Notes: generated from the sequence alone by a model not told the origin. A stretch of 64,000 nucleotides of DNA from Salmonirosea aquatica (GCF_009296315.1 NZ_WHLY01000002.1:1798001-1862000); one strand, 5' to 3'; shown: positions 43,429-52,281, counted from the stretch's first letter. Made by a program: numbers and translations.

Positions 43429-43797
43429 TTACTCCTTCCCCTTTTTCATGATTTTCATGATCTCATCCAGTTCCTTTTGGTCGAGCGATTCTTCTTTTAC
43501 GAAGAACGATACCAGCTGCGGCAGGGAATTGTCGAAGTAGTTTTCCATCAACTGCTTCATCTCATAGCGCTTGTACTCGGCCCGGCTGATGAGCGGATAG
43601 TACTCGTGGGTTTTGCCGTAAGCCGTGTAGCCCACCACGCCTTTCTTTTCCAGAATGCGGATGATGGTCGAAACGGTATTATAGGCCGGCTTGGGCTCGG
43701 GCATTTCGGCTAGTACGTCCTTGACGAAACCTTTACCCATTTGCCACAGGATGAGCATGATCTCTTCCTCGGCGCGGGTTAGTGAGCGAATTTCCAT
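43429..43797 (-). CDS. blaI: BlaI/MecI/CopY-family transcriptional repressor
   Basis: A 122-residue DNA-binding repressor. The winged helix is in LTRAEEEIMLILWQMGKG and PAYNTVSTIIRILEKKGVVG; the C-terminal helices form the dimer. In the BlaR1/BlaI scheme the M56 protease cleaves the repressor between the two parts. It heads the array on the same strand, 59 bases before M56 copy 1. An inverted repeat covering its own -33 promoter box indicates autorepression. Confidence 0.93.
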   Translation of the reverse strand: MEIRSLTRAEEEIMLILWQMGKGFVKDVLAEMPEPKPAYNTVSTIIRILEKKGVVGYTAYGKTHEYYPLISRAEYKRYEMKQLMENYFDNSLPQLVSFFVKEESLDQKELDEIMKIMKKGKE

Positions 43798-43840
43798 AGG
43801 GGTGTATTAATTTAGTAGGTACTGAAATGGTTTACTTTTT

Positions 43841-43902
43841 CAAAGTTATCACTATTCAGTTAGTTTCAAAACTAAATGATTAGTTTTTTATATAAGTTAG
43901 TT
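43841..43902 (-). promoter_or_regulatory. blaI promoter with overlapping BlaI operator
   Basis: On the minus strand, TTTG at 43870-43867, 18 bases, then TAACTTTG at 43848-43841 fits the Bacteroidota promoter TTTG-N19-TAnnTTTG. The palindrome TTAGTTT-CA-AAACTAA at 43860-43875 overlaps the -33 box. Further TTAGTT half-sites lie at 43880 and 43897 on the plus strand. Repressor binding here would block RNA polymerase. Confidence 0.68.
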
Positions 43903-43915
43903 GATTAGAAAAAGC

Positions 43916-43950
43916 AAAAAGCCGCTTTGCGAAACGCAAAGCGGCTTTTT
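43916..43950. terminator. Terminator downstream of pyk (works on both strands)
   Basis: A perfect 16-bp stem, AAAAAGCCGCTTTGCG at 43916-43931 with its complement at 43935-43950, loop AAA, with A-run and T-run ends. It lies between the pyk stop and the blaI operator. Confidence 0.93.
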
Positions 43951-44094
43951 GGCCGAAAAAAATTCTAAGCTTTTCTCAGTTAACCAAAGGCCAAAGCCTC
44001 TGGCAATTGAGTACTTTCAGTTTACTTTCTGATAGGTACCCCAGTCGCAAGGTACCTTAGTAAGAAGGTACCTTTTCAACTGCGTGCTAAAAAA

Positions 44095-45531
44095 CTACTC
44101 CACCACGCTTAGTTTCAGGGCGTTGGTTTTGCGGTGACGCGAGATGGGCATACTCAGCGTATTGATAAACACATCACCGGAAGCCAGTTCGCCGCGCTCG
44201 ACGAGGAATTGCTTGATGTCGTCGATCAGGTCATCCGTGGAGGATGTTTCTTCACCTTCGTAAAAGATGGCCTTGGTACCCCAGTAAAGTCCCAGCGTAG
44301 TCATCAGGCGACGGTTGGATGTAAAAACCAGCAAGTTGGCTTTGGGGCGGTGGTGCGACAGACGCTGGGCGGTGTAGCCCGAACGCGTAATGCCAATGAT
44401 AGCTCTTGCGTTGGTGTCCCGGGCCAGGCGGCAGGCACTCATCACCACGTTGTCGTTCAGTTTATCTGCTCCAGGTTTTTCGTTCACGTGGGCGTGGTAC
44501 TTAAAGTAGATGTCGCCGCTTTTTTCCACCTGCTCGATGGTCTTGGTCATGTTCTCCACGGCTAATACAGGGTACCTGCCCGAGGCAGTTTCGGCGCTGA
44601 GCATCACTGCATCGGCACCGTCAAGCACCGAGTTGGCTACGTCGTTGACCTCCGCACGGGTCGGGCGCGGGCTTTCGATCATACTTTCCAGCATCTGGGT
44701 AGCCACAATCACCGGCTTGCCCGCCTTGTTGCATTTCTCGACAATCATTTTCTGGATCATAGGTACCTCTTCGGCGGGCAGTTCCACGCCCAGGTCCCCG
44801 CGCGCTACCATGATACCGTCCGTAACGGCGATAATTTCGTCGATATTAGTAATGGCCTCAGGCTTCTCGATTTTGGCCACCACACGGGTATCCTTGCCTT
44901 TGGACTTGATATAATCCTTTACCTCCTGAATGTCCGAAGCCCGGCGCACGAACGACAGCGCGATCCACTCCACATCGTGTTCCAGCCCGAATTCCAGATC
45001 TTCGTAGTCTTTCTCGGTGACGGAAGGCATCGATACCTGCGTGTTGGGTAGGTTGACCCCCTTCTTGGATTTGAGATAACCGCCGTATACTACCTCGGTT
45101 ATCACATCGCTTTTATCGATGCCTGTCACTTTCACTTCCAGCTTGCCATCATCCATCAGGATGCGGTCGCCAATCTGCACGTCGTTGTACATGCCGTCGT
45201 AAGGGGTACTCACTTTTTCGGCCGTACCCAGTACTTCCACATTCGTCAGAATCAGCTTGTGACCCGACGTGATGAGTACCCCGTCTTTTTCAGCCACATT
45301 GCCAATACGAATTTTGGGGCCCTGCAAATCCTGCAATACGCACAGATTCAGGCCATACTCATCATTGATTTCCCGAATGCGGTTCAGGCGTTCGAGATGG
45401 TCGGCGTGGGTACCATGGGAGAAATTAAGGCGGAACACATTGACTCCGGCATGGGCCAGGGCCAGCAACTGATCTTTACTTTCGGAAGTAGGGCCAACGG
45501 TGGCAACAATCTTGGTTTTCTTGGAAGACAT
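44095..45531 (-). CDS. pyk: Pyruvate kinase
   Basis: Last step of glycolysis, phosphoenolpyruvate and ADP to pyruvate and ATP. The ATG at 45531 (MSSKKTKIVATVGPTSES) matches family starts; the longer open frame is not conserved. FRLNFSHG near residue 35, LQDLQGPKIRIG near 68, KIEKPEA near 215 and the active-site MVARGDLGVELP near 240 are present. The 478-residue length is standard. The C-terminal domain holds IIGITRSGYTAQRLSHHRP. It has its own terminator at 43916-43950. Confidence 0.96.
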   Translation of the reverse strand: MSSKKTKIVATVGPTSESKDQLLALAHAGVNVFRLNFSHGTHADHLERLNRIREINDEYGLNLCVLQDLQGPKIRIGNVAEKDGVLITSGHKLILTNVEVLGTAEKVSTPYDGMYNDVQIGDRILMDDGKLEVKVTGIDKSDVITEVVYGGYLKSKKGVNLPNTQVSMPSVTEKDYEDLEFGLEHDVEWIALSFVRRASDIQEVKDYIKSKGKDTRVVAKIEKPEAITNIDEIIAVTDGIMVARGDLGVELPAEEVPMIQKMIVEKCNKAGKPVIVATQMLESMIESPRPTRAEVNDVANSVLDGADAVMLSAETASGRYPVLAVENMTKTIEQVEKSGDIYFKYHAHVNEKPGADKLNDNVVMSACRLARDTNARAIIGITRSGYTAQRLSHHRPKANLLVFTSNRRLMTTLGLYWGTKAIFYEGEETSSTDDLIDDIKQFLVERGELASGDVFINTLSMPISRHRKTNALKLSVVE

Positions 45532-45621
45532 TTTTGCTAATTGAATATTGAAAAGGGAAAGTTGAAAATCAGTAGGAGTGACAAAACTTACACAGTAAGC
45601 AATTTTCAACTTTCAATTGAA

Positions 45622-48129
45622 TTACATGCTGTCTACATCCACCACGACATTGATATTTTTCAGGGTTTTATCGGTCAAAATATCGGTGACTTTGTCCTGG
45701 ATGAATGACTTTGCGGCCTTAAAATTAATCTTTTCCCGTTCAAGTTTGATGAGAATCTCAAACAAAAACTGATTTCGGACGCGCTCCACCAGCGGTGGCT
45801 CGGGCCCAAGTACCCGACTGGGGCCGAGTTCGGCCAGCAGTTTTTCGGCCAGTTGGGCGGCGGCCCGCTGCGCGGTATCACGGTCGGTATGCTTCACAAT
45901 CAGCTTGATGAGGCGCGTGAAAGGCGGATAATTATACTGCTCGCGTTCGCTGATCTCAGTATCGTACATCCGCCGGTAATCGTTCTGGATCACCCAGCTC
46001 AGAATTTCCTGGGCAGGATTGTGGGTCTGGATCAGCACCTTACCGGGCCGTCCGGCGCGGCGGCCCGCGCGTCCGCTTACCTGCGTCAGCATCTGGAACG
46101 CCCGCTCCGAAGCGCGAAACTCCGGAAAATGGATCATGCGGTCGGCGTCGAAGATGCCTACTACGCTCACATTACCAAAATCCAGCCCCTTGCTCACCAT
46201 TTGGGTACCTACCAGAATGTCGATCTGCTCATTCTCAAAATCCTGAATAATTTGCTGATAGGCGTTTTTGGCGCGGGTCGTGTCCATATCCATGCGCTGC
46301 ACGCGGGCGTTGGGATAAATTAGGTGCAGTTCATCCTCAATTTTTTCGGTCCCGAAGCCCATCGTCTTCACCTTCGGCGAACCGCAATTGGGACAAGTAC
46401 GGGGTACCTGCTCCTTGTGCCCGCAGTAATGGCAGCGCAATTCGGCCACCTTCATGTGGTAGGTCAGGCTGACGTCGCAATTGTTACATTCAGCGATCCA
46501 GTTGCACTCTTCGCATTGAATATAAGGCGAGTAGCCACGTCGGTTTTGGAAGAGGATCGTCTGTTCGTCGTGTTCGAGATTATACTGCATGTAGTCCAGT
46601 AGCACCGACGAGAATTCATTCTTCATCTTACGCTGCTTTTTCTCGAGTTTTATATCGATCAGCAGAAACTCCGGCAAGGCCGCATCGCCGTAGCGTTCAA
46701 ACATTTCCACCAGCCCGTAGCGCCCCTGTTGGGCGTGGTAGTAGCTTTCCAGCGAAGGGGTAGCCGAGCCGAGCAGTACCTTGCCGTGGTGCATGTAAGC
46801 CATCACGACGGCCACATCGCGGGCATGATAGCGCGGCGCGGGATCGAATTGCTTGTAGGAAGTTTCGTGCTCTTCGTCCACGATAATAAGGCCGAGATTG
46901 GTAAAGGGCAGAAACACGGCCGAACGTACGCCCACCACGAACTGGAATTTCCCCTCGATGATGCCCTTCCAGACTTCCACCCGCTCATTGTCCGAAAATT
47001 TGGAGTGGTAGATACCCATCTTGTCACCAAACACCTTGCGCAGGCGCACCACGATCTGGGTCGTTAGGGCGATTTCAGGTAATAGAAACAGTACCTGCGT
47101 GCCGCTTTCGAGGGCCTGCCGGATCATGTGAATGTAGACCTCGGTCTTGCCGCTGCCCGTGATGCCGTGCAGCAACACCACCTCCTTGTCCTGAAAATGC
47201 TCCTGAATCTGCCGCACGGCTCCCTGCTGGCTTGCACTCAGTTTGATTTCTACAGTAGGCGTATCGGGAATGTCAGCAAAGCGCGACACGGTAATTTCGA
47301 ATGGCTCGAATATCCCGTGCTTCATCAGCGTATTTAGGGAGGATGAAAGCGAATTCTCCTCTTGGGTGAAGACCGCCTTATCCAGTCCTTTCTGGTTCAG
47401 AGCCGGATTGTTCTGCACAGGCACGAAGCTGAGGTACCTTAAAAGTACCTCCTGCTGTTTGGGCTGTTTTTCCAGTTCTTTCATCAGAACATTCAGCGCC
47501 GCTCCTGAAGCGTAGGCGGGAGTGAGCCGCACCTTGCGGGCGATCTTGGGCTTGTACTTTTCCTTGACCTGTTCAAACAGGATGACCGCCCGCTTGCCCA
47601 CCAACGACTTAATCACCGCGTTGACGTTGGTATCCTCTACCAGCCGGGCGACTTCTTCGTAAGAGAGGGCCTGATGCTTTTTTATTTCTTCCAGCAGACC
47701 TACCTCTTCTTCGGTAAGCAGTTCGGCGTAATCGAAGTCGGGATTATACTGTACCTTGGATTGGCTGGTGATTTTCAGGCCCGACGGTAGGGCCACGTTC
47801 ATGACTTCACCAATGGTACATAGGTAGTACTCGGCCATCCAGCGGAACAGTTCCAGTTGGCTGGCCATCACAAGCGGCTCTTCATCGAGGAGTTCGAGGA
47901 TGTACTTGGCCTGATAATTAGTGGGTGGTGTGTTATGTAGCTTACCTACTACGGCGGTAATGACGCGGTTTTTGCCAAACTGCACAATCACCCGCGCTCC
48001 TACCTTAATCAAACCGTTCATGGCCCGCGAAACCCGATAGGTAAACAATTTCGGGATGGGAACGGGTAGGATCAGGTCCGCAAAAACCGTGGTTTCTTCT
48101 TCAAAAGGGAGGGAATTCTGTACGTACAT
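45622..48129 (-). CDS. priA: Primosomal protein N' (replication restart helicase PriA)
   Basis: A 3'-5' DNA helicase that reloads the replisome at stalled forks. An N-terminal DNA-binding domain (FADLILPVPIPKLFTYRV) precedes the helicase: Walker A GITGSGKTEVYIHM near residue 325, VDEEHETSYKQ near 425, LLGSATPSLESYYHA near 460. Two zinc sites come from CEECNWIAECNNCDVS and CHYCGHKEQVPRTCPNCGS (near 550-590). GTQMVSKGLDF and QVSGRAGR follow. The 835-residue length is normal. Confidence 0.96.
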   Translation of the reverse strand: MYVQNSLPFEEETTVFADLILPVPIPKLFTYRVSRAMNGLIKVGARVIVQFGKNRVITAVVGKLHNTPPTNYQAKYILELLDEEPLVMASQLELFRWMAEYYLCTIGEVMNVALPSGLKITSQSKVQYNPDFDYAELLTEEEVGLLEEIKKHQALSYEEVARLVEDTNVNAVIKSLVGKRAVILFEQVKEKYKPKIARKVRLTPAYASGAALNVLMKELEKQPKQQEVLLRYLSFVPVQNNPALNQKGLDKAVFTQEENSLSSSLNTLMKHGIFEPFEITVSRFADIPDTPTVEIKLSASQQGAVRQIQEHFQDKEVVLLHGITGSGKTEVYIHMIRQALESGTQVLFLLPEIALTTQIVVRLRKVFGDKMGIYHSKFSDNERVEVWKGIIEGKFQFVVGVRSAVFLPFTNLGLIIVDEEHETSYKQFDPAPRYHARDVAVVMAYMHHGKVLLGSATPSLESYYHAQQGRYGLVEMFERYGDAALPEFLLIDIKLEKKQRKMKNEFSSVLLDYMQYNLEHDEQTILFQNRRGYSPYIQCEECNWIAECNNCDVSLTYHMKVAELRCHYCGHKEQVPRTCPNCGSPKVKTMGFGTEKIEDELHLIYPNARVQRMDMDTTRAKNAYQQIIQDFENEQIDILVGTQMVSKGLDFGNVSVVGIFDADRMIHFPEFRASERAFQMLTQVSGRAGRRAGRPGKVLIQTHNPAQEILSWVIQNDYRRMYDTEISEREQYNYPPFTRLIKLIVKHTDRDTAQRAAAQLAEKLLAELGPSRVLGPEPPLVERVRNQFLFEILIKLEREKINFKAAKSFIQDKVTDILTDKTLKNINVVVDVDSM

Positions 48130-48327
48130 GGGGGGTACTACCTCTGTTTCAGGTCAGGGTGCAAGGTACAAACTTTTGAGTAGATGGTACCTGTTGCACC
48201 GGGCACGGAGCTTGCGCTTGCTGCCGACGAGGCCTTTTATTTTCTGGATAAAATTGGATAACTTGCTGTGGATTCAGGGAGTTAGGAGATGAGTCAAAAC
48301 TGAACAATTTAAACAAGAGCATACGCT

Positions 48328-48546
48328 ATGTATACGGCCATAAAAGGTATTTACGAAAACGGAAAACTCACCCTGCTGGAACCCGCGCCTGATGTGGAGA
48401 AAGCAGAGGTGTTGGTGACTTTTTTAGAAGAGACAACACACTCTTTTCGAAAGAAAAAGCGGACACTGGGTGGTCTAAAAAGTTTAGGGGGAAGCATTCC
48501 GGAAGATTTCAACGAACCGCTCGATGATCTTAAAGATTATGTGTGA
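48328..48546 (+). CDS. Antitoxin-like partner of the PIN toxin
   Basis: A 72-residue acidic protein starting MYTAIKGIYENGKLTLLEPA, a start common in small antitoxins next to PIN toxins in Bacteroidota and cyanobacteria. The C-terminal half (GSIPEDFNEPLDDLKDYV) is acidic and likely wraps the toxin. No DNA-binding motif is evident. Its stop overlaps the toxin start (TGATG), the usual coupled arrangement. Confidence 0.75.
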   Translation: MYTAIKGIYENGKLTLLEPAPDVEKAEVLVTFLEETTHSFRKKKRTLGGLKSLGGSIPEDFNEPLDDLKDYV

Positions 48547-48944
48547 TGAGGTTAATCGTTGATACACAAATCCTGATCAGGTTATTGCTTGATGAATCAA
48601 TTAGCGATAAAGTTCGTACCCTGCTGACCGATCCTGATAATGACGTTTTGATTCCCCATATTTGTCTCTTTGAAATAGTCATCAAGCAGAAAATTGGCAA
48701 GCTTCCTAAACTCTCGTGGCCGACTCTTATTATTGTGCAACAACTCTTGCGGGATGGTTTCGCATTATTGCCGGTGAATGTAGAGCATATAGCCGCCTAC
48801 GATCAGATTCCACTTTTTACCGACCACCGTGACCCTTTCGACAGGCTACTCATCGCTACGGCTCTTGCCGAAAATATTCCCATCATTTCGGCTGACAAAA
48901 ATTTCAAACTCTACACTGCTCAGATTGCACTAATAGAAACGTAA
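48546..48944 (+). CDS. vapC: PIN-domain ribonuclease toxin (VapC-like)
   Basis: A 132-residue PIN-domain protein, expected to cut RNA using Mg2+. Acidic residues of the site are visible: the Asp in LIVDTQILIRLL, the Glu in CLFEIVIKQKIGKL, the Asp in DPFDRLLIATALAE and the Asp in IISADKNF. The ATG at 48546 shares a base with the antitoxin stop; the GTG at 48543 is less likely. The pair stands alone between priA and the pab genes. Confidence 0.88.
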   Translation: MRLIVDTQILIRLLLDESISDKVRTLLTDPDNDVLIPHICLFEIVIKQKIGKLPKLSWPTLIIVQQLLRDGFALLPVNVEHIAAYDQIPLFTDHRDPFDRLLIATALAENIPIISADKNFKLYTAQIALIET

Positions 48945-48950
48945 CTTACC

Positions 48951-49562
48951 CTACCTGATCGTTTTCTCTACTGCTAACTGCGCTCCTTCTTCCCAACTTA
49001 CCATCGCATTAAACAACTTCACTTCGCTGTACCGAGATAGATCATCTACCCTGATTTCCCTCGGAATAAGTACCCTTTCATCCAGCAAACGGGCTCGCTG
49101 CGTACCAGGAAGGAGGGGTACCTTGGGTGTGTACCAGGACGAGCCATCGAACAAAGCGACGTTGGCGTAGGAGGTGTCGGTGATCAGGCCATTTTTGACA
49201 ATCAGTACATCGTCGCAGTCGCCGCGTTGGGCGTGGAGCTGATTCAGGTGGTCACGGTTTTTGTATTTATAGGCGTACTCGATGGTATTATCCTCCACCA
49301 ATTGCAAGCGGCTGATTGAACGCGGCAAATACCTTTCCCATTCAATGTTTACGATATCCGGTCCGTAGGTTACGCGGCATTTGTGTTTTCCTGCATCCAC
49401 TGTATCTGGGATTTCGAGAATATCGCGCAAATTCAGTGGCTCGGCGATACCGTACAATTCCCGCCGGGTGCGGTTGAGGCGCGCCTGGTGGTAGGGCATT
49501 AAATCACTGAACTGGCGCTGCTGCACGCAAATCGTCTCGAAGCACGGGGTAGGTAGGTTCAT
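48951..49562 (-). CDS. pabC: Class IV aminotransferase, probable aminodeoxychorismate lyase
   Basis: A 203-residue PLP enzyme that would split 4-amino-4-deoxychorismate into p-aminobenzoate and pyruvate for folate. The likely catalytic Lys is in EYAYKYKNRDHLNQ near residue 98; VKNGLITDTSYANVALFDGS and LPGTQRARLL are class IV motifs. It is shorter than most class IV enzymes (about 270) but in the range of Bacteroidota PabC-like proteins. It overlaps the end of pabB by 59 bases on the same strand, which supports the assignment. Confidence 0.85.
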   Translation of the reverse strand: MNLPTPCFETICVQQRQFSDLMPYHQARLNRTRRELYGIAEPLNLRDILEIPDTVDAGKHKCRVTYGPDIVNIEWERYLPRSISRLQLVEDNTIEYAYKYKNRDHLNQLHAQRGDCDDVLIVKNGLITDTSYANVALFDGSSWYTPKVPLLPGTQRARLLDERVLIPREIRVDDLSRYSEVKLFNAMVSWEEGAQLAVEKTIR

Positions 49563-50607
49563 GTGCGAAGGGTAGGTACACTTTATCGATCATTTCCTGG
49601 TATTCGGTTTCGGTCCGGCTGCGGGCGGTGATGCCGCCGCCACTTTTAAAGACAAGCCCGTCGCGTTGCTGCTCGATGTATCGAATCATAACCGCACTTT
49701 CAAAAACCTCACCATCGAAAGCGCCCATGACGCCCGTATAGTAGCCGCGTTCGTAGCCTTCGGCTTCCCGGATTATTTTCAGCGTAGCAGGTTTGGGCGC
49801 GCCGCTGATGGAACCGGCCGGCAGGAGTTTTAGCAGTAAATCACCGTAAGCGCCGGCAAAATCGTCGGGCAATAGTCCCGCAATTTCTGAGCTGACTTGT
49901 AATAGGGTACCCTGATTGGTGGCAATGCGATCGAGGTACCTGTAGCGCTCCACCCACACTTTATCGGCAACGCGGCTCAGGTCGTTCCGAATCAGATCCA
50001 CAATGGTGGCGTGCTCAGCGGCTTCCTTAGCATCGACCAGAATGATGCGCTCCGCCTGGGGTACCTCCGCCGAAATGGTACCCTTCATCGGAAAAGATGC
50101 AATACGGTTTTTCTGAATCCGGACAAAAATCTCGGGCGAAAAACACACGAACCGATCCCGCAGCCAAAAACGGTACGGCGCGCGGCTATGTTGGTAAATT
50201 TCGGAAAGCGAGAGGTTGGTTTCGATGGGGGTAGGTGCCGACAGGTTGACCAAAAAGGAATTGCCCCGTTGAATGTTCTTCACTACCTGCTCAAAGCGTG
50301 AGCGATATTGGTCCAGCGATATGGGATTTTTGTGAAAATAATAAGGGGGTACCTCTGATGAAGAAACGAGGGGTGCCTCATTAGTAATGCCATTCAGGTC
50401 GAAGCGAAGTTCCGCCGGGTCGGCTTCATTCAGCCGCCAAGCGCGGGGCTCTTTTCCCAAAAAATCGATCAGAAACACAAACGGGGTACCCTTGCGCCCC
50501 CAGTCGTTGAGACACTTTACAAACAGATCGTTTGGATGTAATATAGAATCAGACAAGGTACCCGGTCGGTTTACAAGATGCTGTTTAAACAGCCCGGTTT
50601 CGCGCAA
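49504..50607 (-). CDS. pabB: Aminodeoxychorismate synthase component I
   Basis: Converts chorismate, with ammonia from a glutamine amidotransferase, to aminodeoxychorismate. Chorismate-binding motifs are clear: FSPEIFVRIQKNRIASFPMKG, DLIRNDLSRVADKV, LLPAGSISGAPKPATLKII and GYYTGVMGAFDGE. The 367-residue length fits the catalytic part; the first 60 residues before the core are poorly conserved, so the start is not certain. Its 3' end overlaps pabC by 59 bases, an unusually long coupling. Confidence 0.92.
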   Translation of the reverse strand: MRETGLFKQHLVNRPGTLSDSILHPNDLFVKCLNDWGRKGTPFVFLIDFLGKEPRAWRLNEADPAELRFDLNGITNEAPLVSSSEVPPYYFHKNPISLDQYRSRFEQVVKNIQRGNSFLVNLSAPTPIETNLSLSEIYQHSRAPYRFWLRDRFVCFSPEIFVRIQKNRIASFPMKGTISAEVPQAERIILVDAKEAAEHATIVDLIRNDLSRVADKVWVERYRYLDRIATNQGTLLQVSSEIAGLLPDDFAGAYGDLLLKLLPAGSISGAPKPATLKIIREAEGYERGYYTGVMGAFDGEVFESAVMIRYIEQQRDGLVFKSGGGITARSRTETEYQEMIDKVYLPFAHEPTYPVLRDDLRAAAPVQ

Positions 50608-50666
50608 AGTTCAGAAACCATTCGACCGCACCGGGTGTTGGGTAGGTGTATTTTTAGAAAAAATTC

Positions 50667-51674
50667 ATGCACCTACACGACGTAATTATCATCGGTGGCG
50701 GGCCCTGCGGCCTGGCGATGGGAATAGAAGCTGCCAAAAGCGGACTGGATCATCTGATTCTGGAAAAAGGCAGCGTCACCGAGTCCATCCGGCGCTATCC
50801 GAAACGGATGCGTTTTTTCTCCACCGCCGAGAATATCGAAATCGGTGGTATCCCCTTCCCTATTTCGGGCGTGAAGGCCAACCGCGACGAGGCCCTGCAG
50901 TACTATCGCAAGGTGGCCGGCTACTATCACCTCAATTTTAAATTGTTTGTAGAAGTAGATCGAGCAGAGAAACAGGACGATGGTACTTTTTTCGTGTACA
51001 CGACCACCGGCGAAACTTTTCACGCCAAAAACGTCGTACTGGCCACAGGCTATTTCGACATACCCCGGCTGCTGAATATTCCGGGTGAAGACCTGCCGCA
51101 CGTGTCGCATTATTATGATGAGCCTTTCCGGTATTCTTACACGAATGTGGTGATTGTGGGCGGCTCCAATTCGGCCGTCGAGGCGGCTTTGGAACTCTAC
51201 CGCCACGATGTGAATATTACGATTGTCCACAAAGAAGAGGACTTCCGCCGGACGGTCAAGTACTGGTTGGTACCCGATGTGAAAAACCGGGTAAAAGAAG
51301 GCAAGATCAATACCCGTTTCAACAGCATCGCCAAAGCCATCGAAGCCGATCGGATTTTAATCGAAAACACCGTGACGGGTGAGCAGGAGTGGCTACCCGC
51401 CAATTTTGTTTTTCTGCTGGTAGGGTACATTCCCGACGAACACCTGCTGCACCGCTGCGGCGTGGAACTCGACCCGGCAAGCAAGGTACCTGTGTACGAC
51501 CGCGAAACCTTCGAAACCAACGTGCCCGGCCTGTACTTATGCGGTACCGTAATGGCGGGCGTATTTACCGAAAAAGTATTTATCGAAAATGGCCGCGACC
51601 ACGCCGCCGCCATCGCCGACCACCTCTCAGGCCGCGAAGTACGGGTGGTGAAGGAGTTGATTGAACGGATTTAG
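50667..51674 (+). CDS. ypdA: YpdA-family FAD-dependent disulfide reductase
   Basis: A flavoprotein related to bacillithiol disulfide reductase. FAD-binding DVIIIGGGPCGLAMGIEA is at the N-terminus, followed by the family-specific RRYPKRMRFFSTAENIEIGG. The NADPH site is VVIVGGSNSAVEAALELY near residue 170, and LYLCGTVMAGV near 295 closes the FAD site. The 335 residues match YpdA. It is divergent from pabB with a 59-base gap. Some bacteria with YpdA lack known bacillithiol genes, so the substrate is open. Confidence 0.9.
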   Translation: MHLHDVIIIGGGPCGLAMGIEAAKSGLDHLILEKGSVTESIRRYPKRMRFFSTAENIEIGGIPFPISGVKANRDEALQYYRKVAGYYHLNFKLFVEVDRAEKQDDGTFFVYTTTGETFHAKNVVLATGYFDIPRLLNIPGEDLPHVSHYYDEPFRYSYTNVVIVGGSNSAVEAALELYRHDVNITIVHKEEDFRRTVKYWLVPDVKNRVKEGKINTRFNSIAKAIEADRILIENTVTGEQEWLPANFVFLLVGYIPDEHLLHRCGVELDPASKVPVYDRETFETNVPGLYLCGTVMAGVFTEKVFIENGRDHAAAIADHLSGREVRVVKELIERI

Positions 51675-51739
51675 TTTTGGCGTTGGAAGCCAATGCGTTT
51701 ATAGTAAGAGAATTTGTGATTATTCACAACCCCATAGGA

Positions 51740-51943
51740 CTATAATTCATTCGAATTTGTATCTGTTTTTTTGAGAATGGCCTTAAAAAGGCCACTCGGA
51801 ATATCTTTATTGCCATGTACCGGAATTGGCATTGTTTGCTTCCTTTCGGGATGGTACAAGATATGGTGACTACCGCTAATCCTCTTTACTATCCACCCTT
51901 TTGATTCCATGACCCTAATCAAGTTTTTGGGAGATTGATTCAT
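51740..51943 (-). CDS. hicA: HicA-family mRNA interferase toxin
   Basis: A 67-residue protein of the HicA/YcfA fold, which cuts mRNA. The double-stranded-RNA-binding-like fold is visible in KNLIRVMESKGWIVKRISGS with the catalytic His in GSHHILYHP, then PIPVHGNKDIPSGLFKAILK. It follows hicB on the same strand after 14 bases, antitoxin first, which is one of the two known orders. Confidence 0.92.
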   Translation of the reverse strand: MNQSPKNLIRVMESKGWIVKRISGSHHILYHPERKQTMPIPVHGNKDIPSGLFKAILKKTDTNSNEL

Positions 51944-51957
51944 TATACGTCAGGAGG

Positions 51958-52224
51958 TCAGGAGGTAGCAAAGTCAGAAGCTGAGCGAGAGAATAATGAA
52001 GCAGGTACGTTAATAGAGTATTCAACGACATTGTTATCATCAGGAATTGGTAAGCCTTCTTCTTCCATGACAAGTAAAACCCCCTCTAATGCCTCTCGAA
52101 TGTTTTGCATCGCTTCTTCCATAGTAGAGCCATAAGAAACACAGTGTCTCAGCGTAGGAATCTCAGCGACATAGGTTCCATCTTCATCTTTATTGATAAC
52201 AACCCTGTAAGTTCGATCAGCCAT
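51958..52224 (-). CDS. hicB: HicB-family antitoxin
   Basis: An 88-residue partner of HicA with the partial RNase H-like fold: YRVVINKDEDGTYVAEIPTL then HCVSYGSTMEEAMQNIREAL. It has no added helix-turn-helix or ribbon-helix-helix domain, so DNA binding is uncertain. An 8-bp tandem repeat (GTCAGGAG twice on the plus strand, about 51948-51963) spans its stop codon and the gap to hicA. Confidence 0.9.
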   Translation of the reverse strand: MADRTYRVVINKDEDGTYVAEIPTLRHCVSYGSTMEEAMQNIREALEGVLLVMEEEGLPIPDDNNVVEYSINVPASLFSRSASDFATS

Positions 52225-52281
52225 ATTTGTAAAATTTTGTGTTAAAGCAAGATTCCAATATAAAAAAAAACGCTTAGCCTT

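Noticed and set aside
44134-44565. Plus-strand frame of 143 codons inside pyk
   Set aside because: A shadow of a high-confidence gene on the other strand, with no motif.
45532-45609. Extended start for pyruvate kinase
   Set aside because: The 26 extra residues have no counterpart in the family; the MSSKKTKIVATVGP start matches.
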